Positions 27,601 to 42,600 of a DNA stretch of 64,000 nucleotides are shown here, one piece after another. Where the stretch lies: the NCBI GenBank assembly GCA_022509025.1, contig JAFLUB010000003.1:1-64000 (forward strand), in the 5' to 3' direction. This DNA is from Oscillospiraceae bacterium (GTDB taxonomy: Bacteria > Bacillota > Clostridia > UBA1381). A program made the position numbers and the translations under genes. Positions within the stretch are counted from its first letter, which is position 1, and each line of letters opens with the position of its first letter. The notes beneath the pieces are model-generated. The model was given only the letters and a program-made list of their open reading frames with translations. It had not been told where the DNA came from and did no database searches.

Positions 27601-30600
27601 CATGTGTAAACCTGACCCTTGCGTGTGAGCGCAAGTGAATACCATGCTCCCGCGTGAACTGAAACAACATCCTTATTGTTCAGTGCGGTTATATTAACAG
27701 GTTCATATACATTCGATACTCCACCGTTACCGAGCTGACCGTATGTATTATTACCCCATGCCCAGACTGTTCCGTTCGACTTCAGCGCGATAACATGCGA
27801 GTCACCTGCCGCAATCATCGGAGCCGTCTTAGCCTTTGCATCAACAACAGTAACAATGCTTACAGATGTCAGCTCACCTCTTCTGACAACGACATGTGTA
27901 ACACCGATGTTCTGACCTGTAATCTTACCGTTTGCATCTACCGTTGCGATATCTTCATTTATACTTTCGAAATCAAAGTCGCCTAAATCCACATAAGGTT
28001 TGAGTAGGTTAAACTCATCTCCCGGATATGTGTCAAGAACCTCTGAACCGCCTATAGGCAGAGTTATATCATGCTTGGAGATAAGGTCTGTTCTTTCACC
28101 TATAAGAACAGGTATTAAGCTCTTTGTTTCATTTCTTGTAAGCTTAGCGCCGAGTGAATAATCACCGAAGCCGTATACGTAACCGTCAGGTGTGTAGAAT
28201 ACAGTGTACTGGTTACCGAGACTTATGCCGTCAACCGTTAAAGCTTTCTCATTTAAGCCTTCTATTATTGTATTCTTCTTAGGTGTGGTTACAGTTGATG
28301 TACTGTTAATACCTAACTGACCCTTGTCGTTTATACCGAATACATACAGGCTACCATTCTTATCAACAGCCGCGCTGTACATATTACCGGCTTCAACATC
28401 CATTATATCAGATGCCACACTAACCTTATTAAATGTATTTCTGCTTGAGCCTGCGCCAAGCTGACCGTTTACATTATTACCTGTTGTGTAAACATTTGAA
28501 TTATATGAAAGTGCAATACTGTGGTTATTACCTACTGAAACATCAACAATAGGTTCATCAAGGTCTCTTACCTCTGTTGAGAGCCAGATAGATGTTGAGT
28601 TATTTCCAAGACCTGCCTGACCGTCGCTGTTAGCACCCATTGCCCAGATATCACCGTTTGAGCGGAGCAATGCCGCTGTTTCATAGCCTGCAGAAATTGC
28701 TGTTATGTTATCTATTGTTAACAGCTTCTGCGGCATGGTGAACTTAGAGCCAATATTACCTACGCTGAGCTGACCTCTGTTATTTGAACCCCAAGACCAT
28801 GTGTAGCCCTTATTATCAAGAGCCAGAGCGAAGGAGCTGCCTGCCGCAACAGTGATGATATCCTGAAGTCCTTCTATCTGCGTAAACTTATTGAGCGTAG
28901 AGCCCTTGCTTAAGCCGAGCTGTCCGTATGCGTTGCTTCCTGTTGCCCAGACATTTCCGTCTGTGTCAACTGCGAGAGCATATTCATCGCCTACAGCTAT
29001 ATCCTTAAACGTTACGCCTTCAGGTGTCACATTAACAGGTTCGTCACTTGCCGCAGTTGTGCCTGTGCCGAGCTGTCCCTTAGCGTTAACACCCCAAGCC
29101 CAGATTGTTCCGTCAGCCTTAAGAGCAAGTGAATGATTACCCTTTGTAACTGCCTTCGGCTTGAAGCCTACGCTGTCATCGGTTACAACAACCTTGATAT
29201 ACGCGTGCTTATTGCTGTATTCAGTTTCCTTAACATGGATATATGATGTTCCCTGTTTGAGACCCTTTACTACTCCTGTTCCCTTGTCTTCTGGGTCACT
29301 AGTATCCTGTGTATTTGTAACACTGATAACATCTGTGTTGTTTGTGTCAAATACGAATTTCTCAGGTCTGTTGGACTTGTCGCTATACAGGTTGAAGATA
29401 TTGAATCTTGCGCCAATATTCTTTGTTTCACCTGTGCTTACATAGATTGCATTAAACAGGTCTTTCTCGGTGCTCTTATCAAAGAATACGATTTCGTTTC
29501 CGCCGACAAGAACAGGAAGTGTCTTGCTGATGACTGTGCTGTCACCAAGCTGTCCGTTTGTATTATTACCTGCTGCCCAGACATTTCCTTCAGAGTCAAC
29601 CGCCATCTGGTGATTAATTCCGCCTGAAACAACGTCAAACGTGAGTATGCCTCTGTCTGACTCGTCTGTTACTCTAGTTGGAACGCGTCTGTCAGTTGTG
29701 TCGCCTAAGCCAAGCTGTCCGTATTCGTTAGCACCCCATCTGTAAACCTTTCCGCCGTCCTCAGCTGCAACTATAGCGGCAGAAGTATATCTGTCTGCTG
29801 AAATATCCGTAACATTGCTTATATAGTTAAGCTTTACAGGTACGTTTGCAGGAGTTGTGTTTCCGGTACCAAGCTGTCCTCTGCCGTTTGATCCGTAAGC
29901 CCATACGTTACCCTCCGCGTCGAGAGCGAGGAGGTGATCCGTACCGCCGGCAATCTCTATAATTTCAATCTCTGCGCCGTCCGCGTTTCTGTAGCCCATT
30001 ACCTTTGACGGAACTGAGGTGTTTGTTATCTTCCAAACCTCACCGCTTATTGTAAGAGCATAGTTGCCACTTATCTGGTGAATCTTCGACAATCCTGATA
30101 CGAGCGTCGCATAATTCTGATTATTATACTCACGGCCAAATGCCATTACAGTACCGTTCGCAAGAAGGATATATGATGTATCTTCATGCGTTGTAACGTC
30201 TACAGCACCTGTGACAGCTTTGCCTGCGCTATCCTTAACAGCGCTTACGGCCGAGTCGGTTCTGCTGGTCTTCTTGTTACCAAGCTGACCATATGTATTA
30301 TCGCCCCATGAGTAAACATTACCTAATGTGTCGATAGCAAGGTTATGATTTACACCTGATGCTATCATGATTATCTTCTTATCCTTGAGAGCGTCTATCT
30401 GGAACGGAATATACGCGTTACCTGAACCGTTCTGACCGTTACCGAGCTGACCGTAGGTATTGCTACCCCAAGCCCATACAGTTCCGTCATGCTTAAGAGC
30501 TATACTGTGGTTTTCACCGCCGTCTACCATCGGATGAATATCCTTTTCACCTATACCGACGTAAACCGTTACATAGCCTATTGTTCCTGAAGACGGGCTG

Positions 30601-33600
30601 TTCACTTCAAGAATTGCCATACCGTCCGCTTTACCGCGAATAGTCAGACCATCCTCGTCAACAGTTACAATATCCTGATCAAGAGACTTAACTGTATATT
30701 CTTTTTCTTCCTTACCTGTGATACCAAGAAGATTCAGATATTCAGCGATAGTTACCTGAATAGCCGTATTCTTACCGTCATCAGAATCCTTTGTTACATT
30801 AAAGCTTTCTCCTGTTGCCAGGTGGATAATCTGCGGCACAACGCCCATCTGTCTTCTACCTGCGCGTACAGGTATATATGATGTCTGATTATCCTGGTTA
30901 CCAAGCTCGCTGAAGTCGTTAGAACCAAAGGTCCATACGTAACCCTCAGTGTCAACCGTCATTGTATGGTCAACGCCTGCCTGTGCAAGTATGATATCAA
31001 TATCATACTCTTCGTCCAGAGTTAGCACATATGTCGGGTAAACAACCAGAGCAGGTTCATACAGGTTGCTTGATGATGATGAACCTAACTGCTTATAGTT
31101 ATTAGCACCCCATGCATATACGGTACCGTCGTCCAATACAGCGACACTGTAGTTTCTACCTGCAGCGATATCAGTTACCTTGTATGATACAGCCGGGATT
31201 TCCGGTTTAACATCATCGTCTGAGCCGGTGTTTCCTGAGTCATTATTATCCTGGTCACCGTCTCCGTCCGTGTCTGTCTTATCCGCCGGATCTGTATCGC
31301 CGTCTCCGTCGTCATCACTGTCTGAGTCATCCTCATCATCCGAGTCTTTCTCTTCACCAGACTCTGAATTATCATTTGACGCAGTTCTTATTACAAGCTC
31401 CTGAATACTATCATTACCGATTTCACCCGGAATACCTAACTGACCGTTAGAGTTATTGCCGAATACATACAGTCTGTAATCTCTTGAGAGAAGGAGCGTA
31501 TGAGAGTTAGTAGCGTCACTTGAAGCTATCTTATAGAACTTATTAGATGCTTCCTTGCTCGCTATAGTAGCCGAACCGTTCCGTGTCGGAACTGCCCAGA
31601 TTGTGCCGTCAGACTTAAGGGCATACTTACCTGAAAGCTGGATTATTCTTTCGAATAAGTCAAGCTTTATAGGTGATCTGCCATATCCGTCGCCCCATCC
31701 GTAAATGTATCCGTTATTATCAAGAGCAAATCCTGTTATCTCACCAACTGCTATTTCCTTAGCTATAGCGCCATCAGGGAGAGTTATCTGAACAGGCTTA
31801 TTGTAGTTAGACGTGTTGCCTGTTCCGAGCTGTCCGTTTCCGTTATAGCCCCATGCCCATACCTTACCTGTGTTATCAAGCGCGATAGTATGGTTAACGC
31901 CTGTTTCTATTCTTGTTATGTAACTCGTCTTGTTTGAGAAGCTGAACGTTATCGCTGTCGGAACAATGCGATCTGTATTGCTACTGTCACCAAGCTGACC
32001 GTAGTTATTTCTACCCCATGTCCATACAGTACCGTTCTTATCAAGAGCTACCGAGAAGTCAGCTCCTGAACCAACCTGCGGCAGAGCTTTATACTCTACA
32101 TTGTTGTCGCCAAAGCCGATAACAGTAACCTGAACAGCCGCTTCTCTTGATGTTTTACCGTCTCCGCTTGTACCTGTTACGATAATCTGCGTTGTAGCGC
32201 CGGCTTCTTCACCGTGAATTGTTACCGTCTTGCCGTCGCGTGAAGCAGTAGCGATTGAATTGTCGAGTGTTGATACCTCAAATGTTGCCTTATCGTCTGT
32301 ATCGTATTTTACATTGAAGAATTTATTATATGTCGCTTCAATATTCTGTGTTTCATTTGCCTTTACGGTTACAAAGTACGTGCTGAGTGAAAGGTAATCA
32401 TCACCTGTCTTTGTAGGCTCTGCCTTAATTGTTTCCTCATCGTTAGACTGTCCGGCAGTGCCGTCACCAATCTGACCCTTATTACTTACACCCCATGTGT
32501 AAACGTAACCATCATTGAGGATTACAGACGTATTATTACCACCTGCCGCAATTCCCCAGATATCATCATTCTTACCGTTTACAGCTATCTTTCTCGGGTG
32601 TTCAGCATCGCCGTCTTTTTCGATGCTGTTACCAATCTGACCGTGGGCAGTATTACCCCATGTATAGATGTTACCGTTCTTATTATTTTCATCACGCACC
32701 ATCAGTGCAATATGATAATCTTCCGTGCTGCGATTATTTGTATCGCGAATGCCGCCGAACTGTATGTTTATAGCTTTACCTAAGTCATCTCCAGACTCAT
32801 TTTTGTCAACCTTTTGCGGTTTATCAGTACCACCCGAAGCAAATGTGCCTGTCTGATGATTTTTGCTGTAGCCCCAGACATAAGCGTCTCCGCTTCTTGT
32901 TATAAACGCTGAGTTGCGAGCACCCGCGAATATATCAATTATCTTTACAGGCTGGCTGATTTCTTTCTCTGTTTCTTCGCCGTCAGCCTTAACAGTGATT
33001 GTTTCCTCAGGAATTGCCATTACCTGCTGAATAACTGATGTGCTGTTATTTTCGAATATAGTATCCACACCGAGTTGTTTCCTGTCATTGTTTCCGACAG
33101 TCCACAATGTTCCGTTGCCGAGAAGCATCATGGTGTGTCCTTCACCTGCTGCAATTTCAACCACGCTTGTCAGTGTGCCGTTTCCTGCCACGCCGCTCAT
33201 AGCTACAGGAGTAGCATGCATAGCCTCGTCTGCTGCTATACCAAGCTGACCATAAGTGTTATTACCGAATGAGTAAACTATTCCGTCAGCTGCCAGAGCC
33301 ACGCTGTGATCCGCACCTGCCGCGATTGCGATTATCGGCTTAGACTTCGCCGGGAATGACTTAACCGCTACAGGTATATTTGAAGTCGAATAGTTGGATA
33401 CACCAAGCTGACCGTAGTTATTGCGTCCCCATGCGTAAACCTGACCGTCCTCTGTGAGGGCGAGAGCGTGGTCTGCGCCTGTGGCTATATCAATAACCTT
33501 CGGCATGTCAAATGTCTTGTTATTCGAAGTGTTTATATATTTCTCAATCTTAGTCGGAGATACGATAGTCGGAGAATTGGTTTTTGCACCTACCTGACCG

Positions 33601-36600
33601 TAGTTATTTACACCCCAACCCCAGACAGTACCGTCCGCTTTCAGAGCGATCAGGAAGTCGTTTCCGATTGCAATCTTCGGATTTGTGTAGCCTTCCGATA
33701 CTGTGATACGAACCGCGATTGTCTTACCGGTCATTTCATCGGTTGCTACTGCGACAGTCGTACCTTCGCCCTTAGCTTTAATTGTAATAGTATTTTTGTC
33801 GGTTGCGCCTATAATCTTCGCAACATCATAGTTGAGAATATCCCATGAAATCTTACCGTCAAGCGCAGGTGTGTCCTTAAACAGCGCGAACGGCTCGGCT
33901 GTGTTGTTAGCCGTTACCTGTACTGTAGTTTCTGCTTCAGTACCTATGCCTGCCGGCTTCAATCTTACGGAAGCCTTGTCAATAACGAGCGAGCTGCTTC
34001 CTACAATAACAGGGAATGAGCTGTTGTCGGTAGACTGGTCACCCAGCTGGTATGCGTTGTTGTTACCCCATGCGTACACTCTACCGTCCTTATCAGCCGC
34101 AAGCACATGTCTTGTTCTGTAGCTGTCATAGCCGGCGCTTGAACCTATCATCATGATACCTGACATCGGGTCAGCGCTTCTGCTGTTTTCCAGAACCGGT
34201 GTAGGATATGTGATAGTAGCGCCTGCTTTTCCTATACCTGTCTGACCGATATCATTGAAGCCCCACGCGTACAGGTTGCCCTTTCCGTCATTAGTCTTTG
34301 CAACCTCTGATCTGAATGTAGCTGTAACGCTTGAGATACCTGTCAGGTAATCGTTACCATTTACACCTTTTGCGCGAACAGGATACATATTTACAGTACT
34401 GTTATTCTCAGCAGTTACCCATTCAGCGCTGTAGCCTGTGGTGTATAAGTAGTTATCGAATTTGCTGCCGTTCCACTCAAAGGTTACAAATGAACCGTAG
34501 TGGTCGCCTCTTGTTAAGTCAACTACACCCTTGAAGTTACCCGTACCGTAAGCCGGGTTATTCTTCATCATCTGAACGTATGTTGCATTGGTTCTTGTGC
34601 CGTTACCAAGCTCACCGTAGTAGTTATAGCCAAGACCGTATACGGTTAAATCCTTATTAAGTATAGCTGTTGAATATGTGCCGACAGCAGCATCCAGAGC
34701 ATTATTAACGCCTATCATCTTAGTCGGGAGTGTAATGTTATTATTGCTTGTTCCGTTACCAAGCTGACCATAGCCGTTATAACCCCACGCGTAAGCTGTT
34801 CCGTCTGCACGGATAGCTATAGCTGTACCAAGATCTGCAGATATGTTTATAATCTTGTGTTCTGCGTCAAAGCCGTCACCAAGATAGCCCTTACCGTCAG
34901 GACTCTTAACCTTTACAGGATATATCTGATTATATTCATTATTAGTTCCCTGTCCGAGACCTGCCCATGAGTTACGTCCCCATGTGTAGACATATCCGTC
35001 CTTTGTCAGCGCGTATGCCGCGAAGGTGCCTGCTGCGATATCCACAACATTTGCAAGACCCTTATTGTTGTTCAGCTTAACCTGTACAGGCGAACCTGAA
35101 TTCGGCAGAGCCGTGCTACTCTTGTTTACACCGAGCTGACCATATGTGTTATCACCCCAGGTCCATACAGTACCGTCAGCCTTAAGAGCTACGGAGAACT
35201 GATAACCTGTTGTTATCTTCGGGAATACCGATTTGCTTACCACATCTGAATAGTTATTCGGAAGCACCTGAACCTTGAGCATACCGTACAGGTTCTTGCC
35301 GTCCTTTGCATCCACTGCGACTATCATCGCTTCACCTGTGCTGACAAATTTCAGCTGTGATTTTGCAGTGCCCTTAGGATCACCGGTTTCAGCATCGTCT
35401 GCAGTGAGGAAATCAGTATTAACTATTTCAACAACACTGCTGTCTGTTGAGATAAACTTAATATCTACGTCGCCTAATACTCTGTCATCGAATACATTGA
35501 AGCCTGAAACTACCTGAGTCTTAATTGTCTGAGTTGAGTCTGCGCCTTCAATGCCTGCATAGGTGAGCAGTCTGTTATTCTCAACACCGTCACCGCTGAA
35601 TTCAATACGAGCTGATCCTACGGCTGTCGGTGTATTCTTATTAATTATATCATCGTTACCTATCTGACCGCTTGTTCCGAGACCCCAAGCGTATACGTCA
35701 CCATTGTTTTCAATAGCGACTGAATGGCTGCCTGAGTTACTTGCCGATGCCATCAGCGCTTCCATATCCTCAGATGCTGACTTACCGTCATGCGATATCT
35801 TTACGTTTTTGAACGTAGAAACAGTAGCAGCCGTATCGCCGGTTCCGAGCATTGAGTTTGTATTAGCGCCCGTAGCGAAAAGCTTCTGATTCATTGCGTT
35901 AATTGCAAAGGTTGACTTCGCGCCGGTTATGCGGAGTGCTGCACTGATGTTCGGATTTTCCATAGGCAGACCGTTTGAGTTGGTAATACCAAGCTCAGCG
36001 TTTACGCCTTTACCCCAAACGTATGTCTTTTTATTGTCCGTGATTGCAAAACCGCTTCTGTATCCTGCGGCAATTGCGATAACATTCTCATTTGCAGGAA
36101 TTGTTACCTTAGACTTAGCTACGTTAGAGGTTGACTGACCGTTTGTGCCGTGCTCATTATAGCTGTTATAACCCCAGGCATTAATGACACCTGTTTCAGT
36201 AAGAGCATAGCTTGTAGCGTCGCGTCCCGCGGCGATAGCAATAGCTCTTGATACACCTGTGTAAACAGGCGCGTCATAGTAGTTTACATTAACGTTGAGA
36301 ATCTGTCTGCTTACATTCTTACCCCAGCCGTATACATCCATTGACTCTGTAAGAGCAAGAGCAAATTCTTGCGTAGTGTATCCGCCTGCAGCTATGTCTG
36401 CAATCTTTATACCGTCGTTCTTAAATGTCTCAATTAACTTAGGTTCGTTAACAATTACGTTTGTTGCAAGACCGAGACCAAGCTCACCGTAGCTGTTTAT
36501 ACCCCATGTCCAGACGTTTCCGTCCATATCAAGAGCCATTGTGAAGTTATCGCCTACGGCAATCTTCTTGACGTTGGACATAACCTTCTGAGGCACTGTT

Positions 36601-39600
36601 TCCATGCTGCCTGTGTAACCGAGACCAAGCTGACCTGAAGTATTATTACCCCAAGTCCAGACTGTACCGTCGGCCTTCAGAGCCACGGTGTGCGTCTGAC
36701 CTGAGCCAACCATAGGATATGTTATATACTTTTCTTTATCCGGTACTACAGATATAAGAACATGCTGAGTAGTGGTGAATCCACTCTTAGGTTCAGATAT
36801 TGTAACCTTTACATATGTCTGACCTATCTTTTTACCTATTATATCTCCATTATTGTCAATGGTTGCAATCTCCGGATTCCATGAGTCGTATTTCTTTTCA
36901 AAGTCTTCTTCTTTAGATTCCGGACGGAATAGGTTAAACTCTCCCTTTATAGTGAGGTATTGATCAATATTTTCCGGTTTCTCCGCGTCTTTCTTTGCAA
37001 GAATATCTCTTGATTTGAAGATAATTGTCGGCGTCTTACCAATCTGCTCAGCAAGATTGATTGAGTCGCCCGCATTCTGAAGAGCGAGCTGTGAAGTAGT
37101 GTTGTTACCTGTACTCCATACGTGACCCTCATCGTCAATATACAGTGAGTGAGCACCGCCGACAGACGTAGCAGCGCCTATCGCGTCATCAACCGCGCCA
37201 TCGTTCTTCTTAGCAAAGACTACATACGGGATAAGAGTGCTTGTGCTCTTATTTTCGCCGCCTGCAAGCTGACCGGATGTACCGAGACCTGACATCTTCA
37301 CGTTTCCGTCTTTGTCTATCGCATAGACACTGTCACCGCCGCCGATACGCGCAGTGTTATCACGTCCGAGCATTACTGCCGGTTTTTTGATCTGAGCCGC
37401 GTTCTGGGTTGAAATAGCGTTATTTGCGTTATTACCCCATGCGTATGTTTCTGTCTTTACGACTTTTTTAGTATCAACCAGTGAAAGTGAATATGTTACA
37501 GCCATACCGTTCTGGTTACCTGCTCCGATAGTCATTGCACGGTTAGTAAGCGGTACCTTCGTGAGAACCGAAGTAGTCGATGTGCCGCCTGTTCCGTATT
37601 CATATAATCTGTTCTTGCCGTACGCGTATACAAGACCGCTTCCTGTGAGCATGTATACTGTCGCGCCCTTGCCGACTTTCACGTCTACAACACCCTGTGC
37701 CGGTAATACGACAGGAGTTGTCACGTTGTTCACATTATTAGTTGTGAGCTGTCTGTATTCATTCGCACCAAAGCCGTATACAGCGCCGGTCTTATCAACG
37801 GCTACTATAAATCCGTAATCGTCATTCATGCCGCCTGCGGCAATCTCTACAATATTGCTCAGATATGTGCCGCCCTGTTCGCCTGCCTTTACCTGCTGAG
37901 GCGTGTTCTGGTCAGTTGTCGAGTTTATACCAAGCTGACCCATGTTATTTCTGCCCCAGGTCCAGACATTACCCTTCACGTCAATAGCCGCGGCAAACTG
38001 ACCTGCAGCAGTAACTCTTATAGCCTTAACATCATTTTTGCCAAGAGTTATCTTCTCAGGATATACTATAGTTCCGTTCTTCTGACCGTTACCGAGCTGG
38101 CCATAGGTATTATTACCCCATGTCCAGACTGTACCGTCAGCCTTCAGAGCAATCGTGAAGTCAGTACCTGCCGCTACCTGCGGATATGCGACACTGGCAC
38201 CTTTAGTTACTGTTATTCCGCTGTTTTCTTCACCGATTACTCCGCCACTTACTACAACATCTGACGGACGTACCTCTACCTTAACAACGCCTGTTGTAAG
38301 CGCGTCATCCGCAAGAGATACAATTAAATATGTCGTACCAACTTTATGAGGTGTTGCTTCCCATATCGTTGTTTTGCCGTCGTCGGATTTTCTGCTTGAT
38401 ATTGAGACAATATCGTTACTTCCGTCATATGTCTGCCACTGAAGCGGTAAATCTGTAGGTGTATCTGCAGAAGCATTAAATACATTGAATGTGTCAAGAT
38501 ACGGAGCATCAAGCGTGAATGCGCCGCTATCCTCTGTTTTTGAGTACAGATAGTGCTGTACTGTCATATATGATTTACCTACTCTTACCGGTGTATACTG
38601 GGTTGCAGTAGTCGAACCGTTACTATCAGTGTAACTGAGCTGATTGTACTGGTTAACACCCCATGCCCAGACGCTTCCGTTTTCTTTAATGGCATATGTA
38701 TTCTTTATTTCGCCGTTAGAGGATGCCGCATAGATTGCTTTGCCAAAATATGTACCATCTGATGCCGCCGCATTACCTGCGAGTACTTTACCTACGGTAC
38801 CGAATGCATGACTTGTTCCCTGACCCATAGCAGGAGTGTTAGCTGTACCGGATGTTCTCATTGTACCGTCTGACATAAGAACTACGGAGCTGTTTGATAT
38901 ATCCAGGAATATCGGCACTGATGTTACAGTCTGAGATGCCTTGTTAGTCAGTGTAACCGTATAATTTTCTTTGTTGCTTCCGTTTGTTGACGTAACTTCT
39001 ACATTTATTGTCTTAGTGATGTTACCGGTCTCAGCTGTTGCCAGAACATTATATTCCGGACTTAACCATACTCCTTCAGCTGTCTCGTCCGCTTCACCGG
39101 CAACCCATTCGCTGTTTCCATCCTGGAACTTAACGGTTGCGCCGTTAACATTAGGCTTCACCTGCAGTTTTACTGATTGTGTTCCAAGAGGTATCTCCGG
39201 TATTTCATATGAATTTTTATCATTTTCCAGAGTATTACCAAGCTTACCGTCAGTCTCCCCGTTCTTCAGTGTGAGAACCGCATTTACGTAGCTCAGAGAT
39301 GCATCCTCACCTTCCGGCACCGGCTCTTCTTCAGCTTCCATGAGAACTACATCGCCGTCTGCCATAATTGAGTAGACTACATCTTCATAGGTCTGCTCAC
39401 TATATTCACCTATTATTATAGGAGTCGCAATATTAGCGCTTGAACCGTTATTACCAAGTGCACCGTGTCCGCCATAACCCCAAACCAGAACGCTTCCGTC
39501 TGATGTTACAGCTGCGGCAGTATGCCATCCGCCCTTTGCATAAACGGCTCTCTTGCCTTGGAGATTTGCCTGAGCTGTTACGCCGCTTGTCGGGGTTGCA

Positions 39601-42600
39601 CCATTACCGAGGTTACCGTAAGCGCCATAGCCCCATGAAATTACCTGTCCGTCACTACGCAATACTCTCGCGTTATGACCTACAGAGTCTGCGACAACCT
39701 TTACTGCGCCCTGAATCATAACATTTGTGTTAGATATGTTAGAAGGCACAGCTCGGTAAAGATTACTGTTAGTGTTCTGAGGCTCAATCGCACGGTAGTA
39801 GTTTCTACCCCATGTATATACGTTTCCGTCTGTGTCAAGAGCCATTGAATATGTCGCGTAATTTGAATAGCCTGCCGCGGCAATATCAACTATAAAGCTG
39901 CTTCCGTTACCGTCGCCAAGATATGTGTTTGAATTATTAGCCGTAAAGCTTGTGCCCACAACCTTCATAGCAACATTTGCCTGATGATTGGTTGTTGAAC
40001 CGTCACCGAGAGAACCGTAGTTACCCCATCCCCAAGCATATACCTGACCCTTATTAGTCAAAGCAAGGGTATGATATGCTCCTGCGGCTATCTTTATAAC
40101 ATTTGTAAGAGGTACATTATCAGAGTTAGGATTATCCTGATTTTCGCGTACCATAACCTGCGTAGGCTCCTGAACTGTGCCTCCGCTTGTTCCTATACCG
40201 AGCTGGCTATAGTTGTTGAGACCCCATGACCAGACAGTACCGTCCGATTTCAGGGCAACAGCGTGAGCCACGCCGGCGCTTATTTCAGGGTATGCGATGT
40301 TTGCCGTGCCCTTAGGAACGACATTCAGTCTGAAGAAGCCTTCAGCTCCTGTTTCATCTTCTCTTACAACAATGTATGTAATACCCGGCTTGTGAGCCTT
40401 TACTATACCTTTATCTTCCTTAGTATCGCCAACCGTTGCAACGCTTTCATCCAACGATTTGAATGTTAATCTGTCCGTATCATATTCCGGATCATCCTTA
40501 AGATTGAACGCAACTACAACGCCGATACTCTCAAGGTCAATAGCAAGAGTATCGTCCACGTGGATTGCCGAGATAGCCTTGTCTTCTTTGCTTATTCTGA
40601 ATGTATCGTAATAAATCTCTACATCCTTTTGTATTCCATTACTTGTAAACTTAGCCTTTGGCATTGTGAGCTGCGGCTTACCCTTATCAGATACAACCTG
40701 AACAGGAACGCGCTGATTATCAACTGTACCGTCACCAAGTTCACCAAAACCGTTATAACCCCAATCCCATGCGGAATAGTTATTCTGTATCGCGCCTAGA
40801 TGATATCCGCCTGCATACAGGGCTACTGTATTTTCAAGGAATCCTGACTCTGATGCCGACAATCCTGACTTAACGCGCTGAGCATAAGTCTGCGCACCAG
40901 TTGCCGTACTGTCTATACCAATCTGACCGTACGCGTTACTACCCCAAGCATATACACTTGTGGCGTGATTCGATTGTTTACTATTGCTATCGGAATCTTC
41001 TTCCGTATCGCTGCCGGAACTGCTGTCTGCATCTTCAACAACAAGCGCTGCCATCTGCTGTGTTCCCACAACAACCTGAACCGCTTTCTTGAGATTTTCA
41101 GTTGCGTTTATCTTGACCGGAGCCGCCGCATTTTTCGGAGTAGCGGTTGTGCCGTTACCAAGCTGTCCAACGTTATTATAACCCCATGCAAGAACTTCTC
41201 TGTCTGAGGTAACCGCTGCCGCGGACCATCCGCCGGCATCAATCTGCACGATTTCCTGGAGACCCGTTACCTTATTACCGTTCTTTCTTGAATTAGCGTA
41301 TGCCGTTGCGCGTATAGGTGTTGTGTAATAGCTTCCCGTAGCGCTATTACCGAGCTGACCGTATCCATTATTACCCCAGCCCATAACGCTTCCGTCCTTT
41401 TTAAGAACAATAGCGGTATCAACACCGTTACCTGTTGCTGCAATCTGTACAACGTCTTCAAGGTTCAATGTATATGCAGCGCCGCCTACAGGACGTATCG
41501 GTACGCTGGAGTTAGTTCTTGTCTCATTACCAAGCTGACCGTTGTTATTAAGTCCCCATGTGTATACGTTTCCGTTCTTATCAAGAGCCATTGAGAAGTA
41601 GGAGCCTGCAGCGATCTGTACTATATTCTTAAGATACTTGTCACCGCTTTCACCGCCTACAACCTGTACCGGCACAAGATAATATGATGTTCCCGTATTA
41701 GGATTATTAGTTACACCGTTACCGAGCTGACCGTAAATGTTGCTACCCCACGCATATACTGTTCCGTTAGAACGCAGAGCAAGAACGTATGCGTTAGTCG
41801 CATCGCCGCCTGCTGCTACCTGAACGATATCACTGAGATATGTTCCTGTTGCTGCCGCGCCGCTTCGTACCTGAACAGGCACAAGTGAATCAGCAGTATC
41901 GTTGTTACCGAGCTGACCGACGTTATTTCTTCCCCATGCCCAGACTGTTCCGTCTGCCTTAAGAGCTATGGTTGAATACTCAGTTGCTGTAACCATCGGT
42001 GTTGCGGCATAACCGGCAGGTCTTACCTCAACGCGGATTACACCCATGAAGTTTCTTTCTTCGCCGCTGTCTCTTATAACAACTATACCTGTTCCGTATT
42101 TACCTTCTGTATTTGGTATAATGTATGCTTTCTTATTTGCTACATCTACTTTAACCGTCAGCATAGATTTGTCTATAGATTCAAGCGATATATTCTCCGG
42201 TCTGGAGAGAGTTGTATTTCTGTCCGTAAGGAGATTAAATCCGTAGATGTATTCACCTATTATGGTTGATGTGTCAATTGTTATCTTTTCATCCGAGTTG
42301 ATAGCGTGAGCCGCCGTCATACTTCTCGGCATCATGTTATCCCATGTGTATTTGCGGACAATGCTGCCGCTATCCTGCTTAACAACCTGAGCGTCTACTA
42401 TATCAAAGTTAGTTGTCTCAGGATATCCTGCGATTACAGGAATAGTAGAGTTTACAGTTGAGGAGTTACCAAGCTGTCCATAAGCATTCTGTCCCCACTC
42501 CCAGACGGTTCCGTCTTTACGTAATGCGACACCGAAGTTACCGTTATTAGACGCTTCTGTCTGGATAACATCAGTCATGTTGGAAACAACCGAGCCGCTG

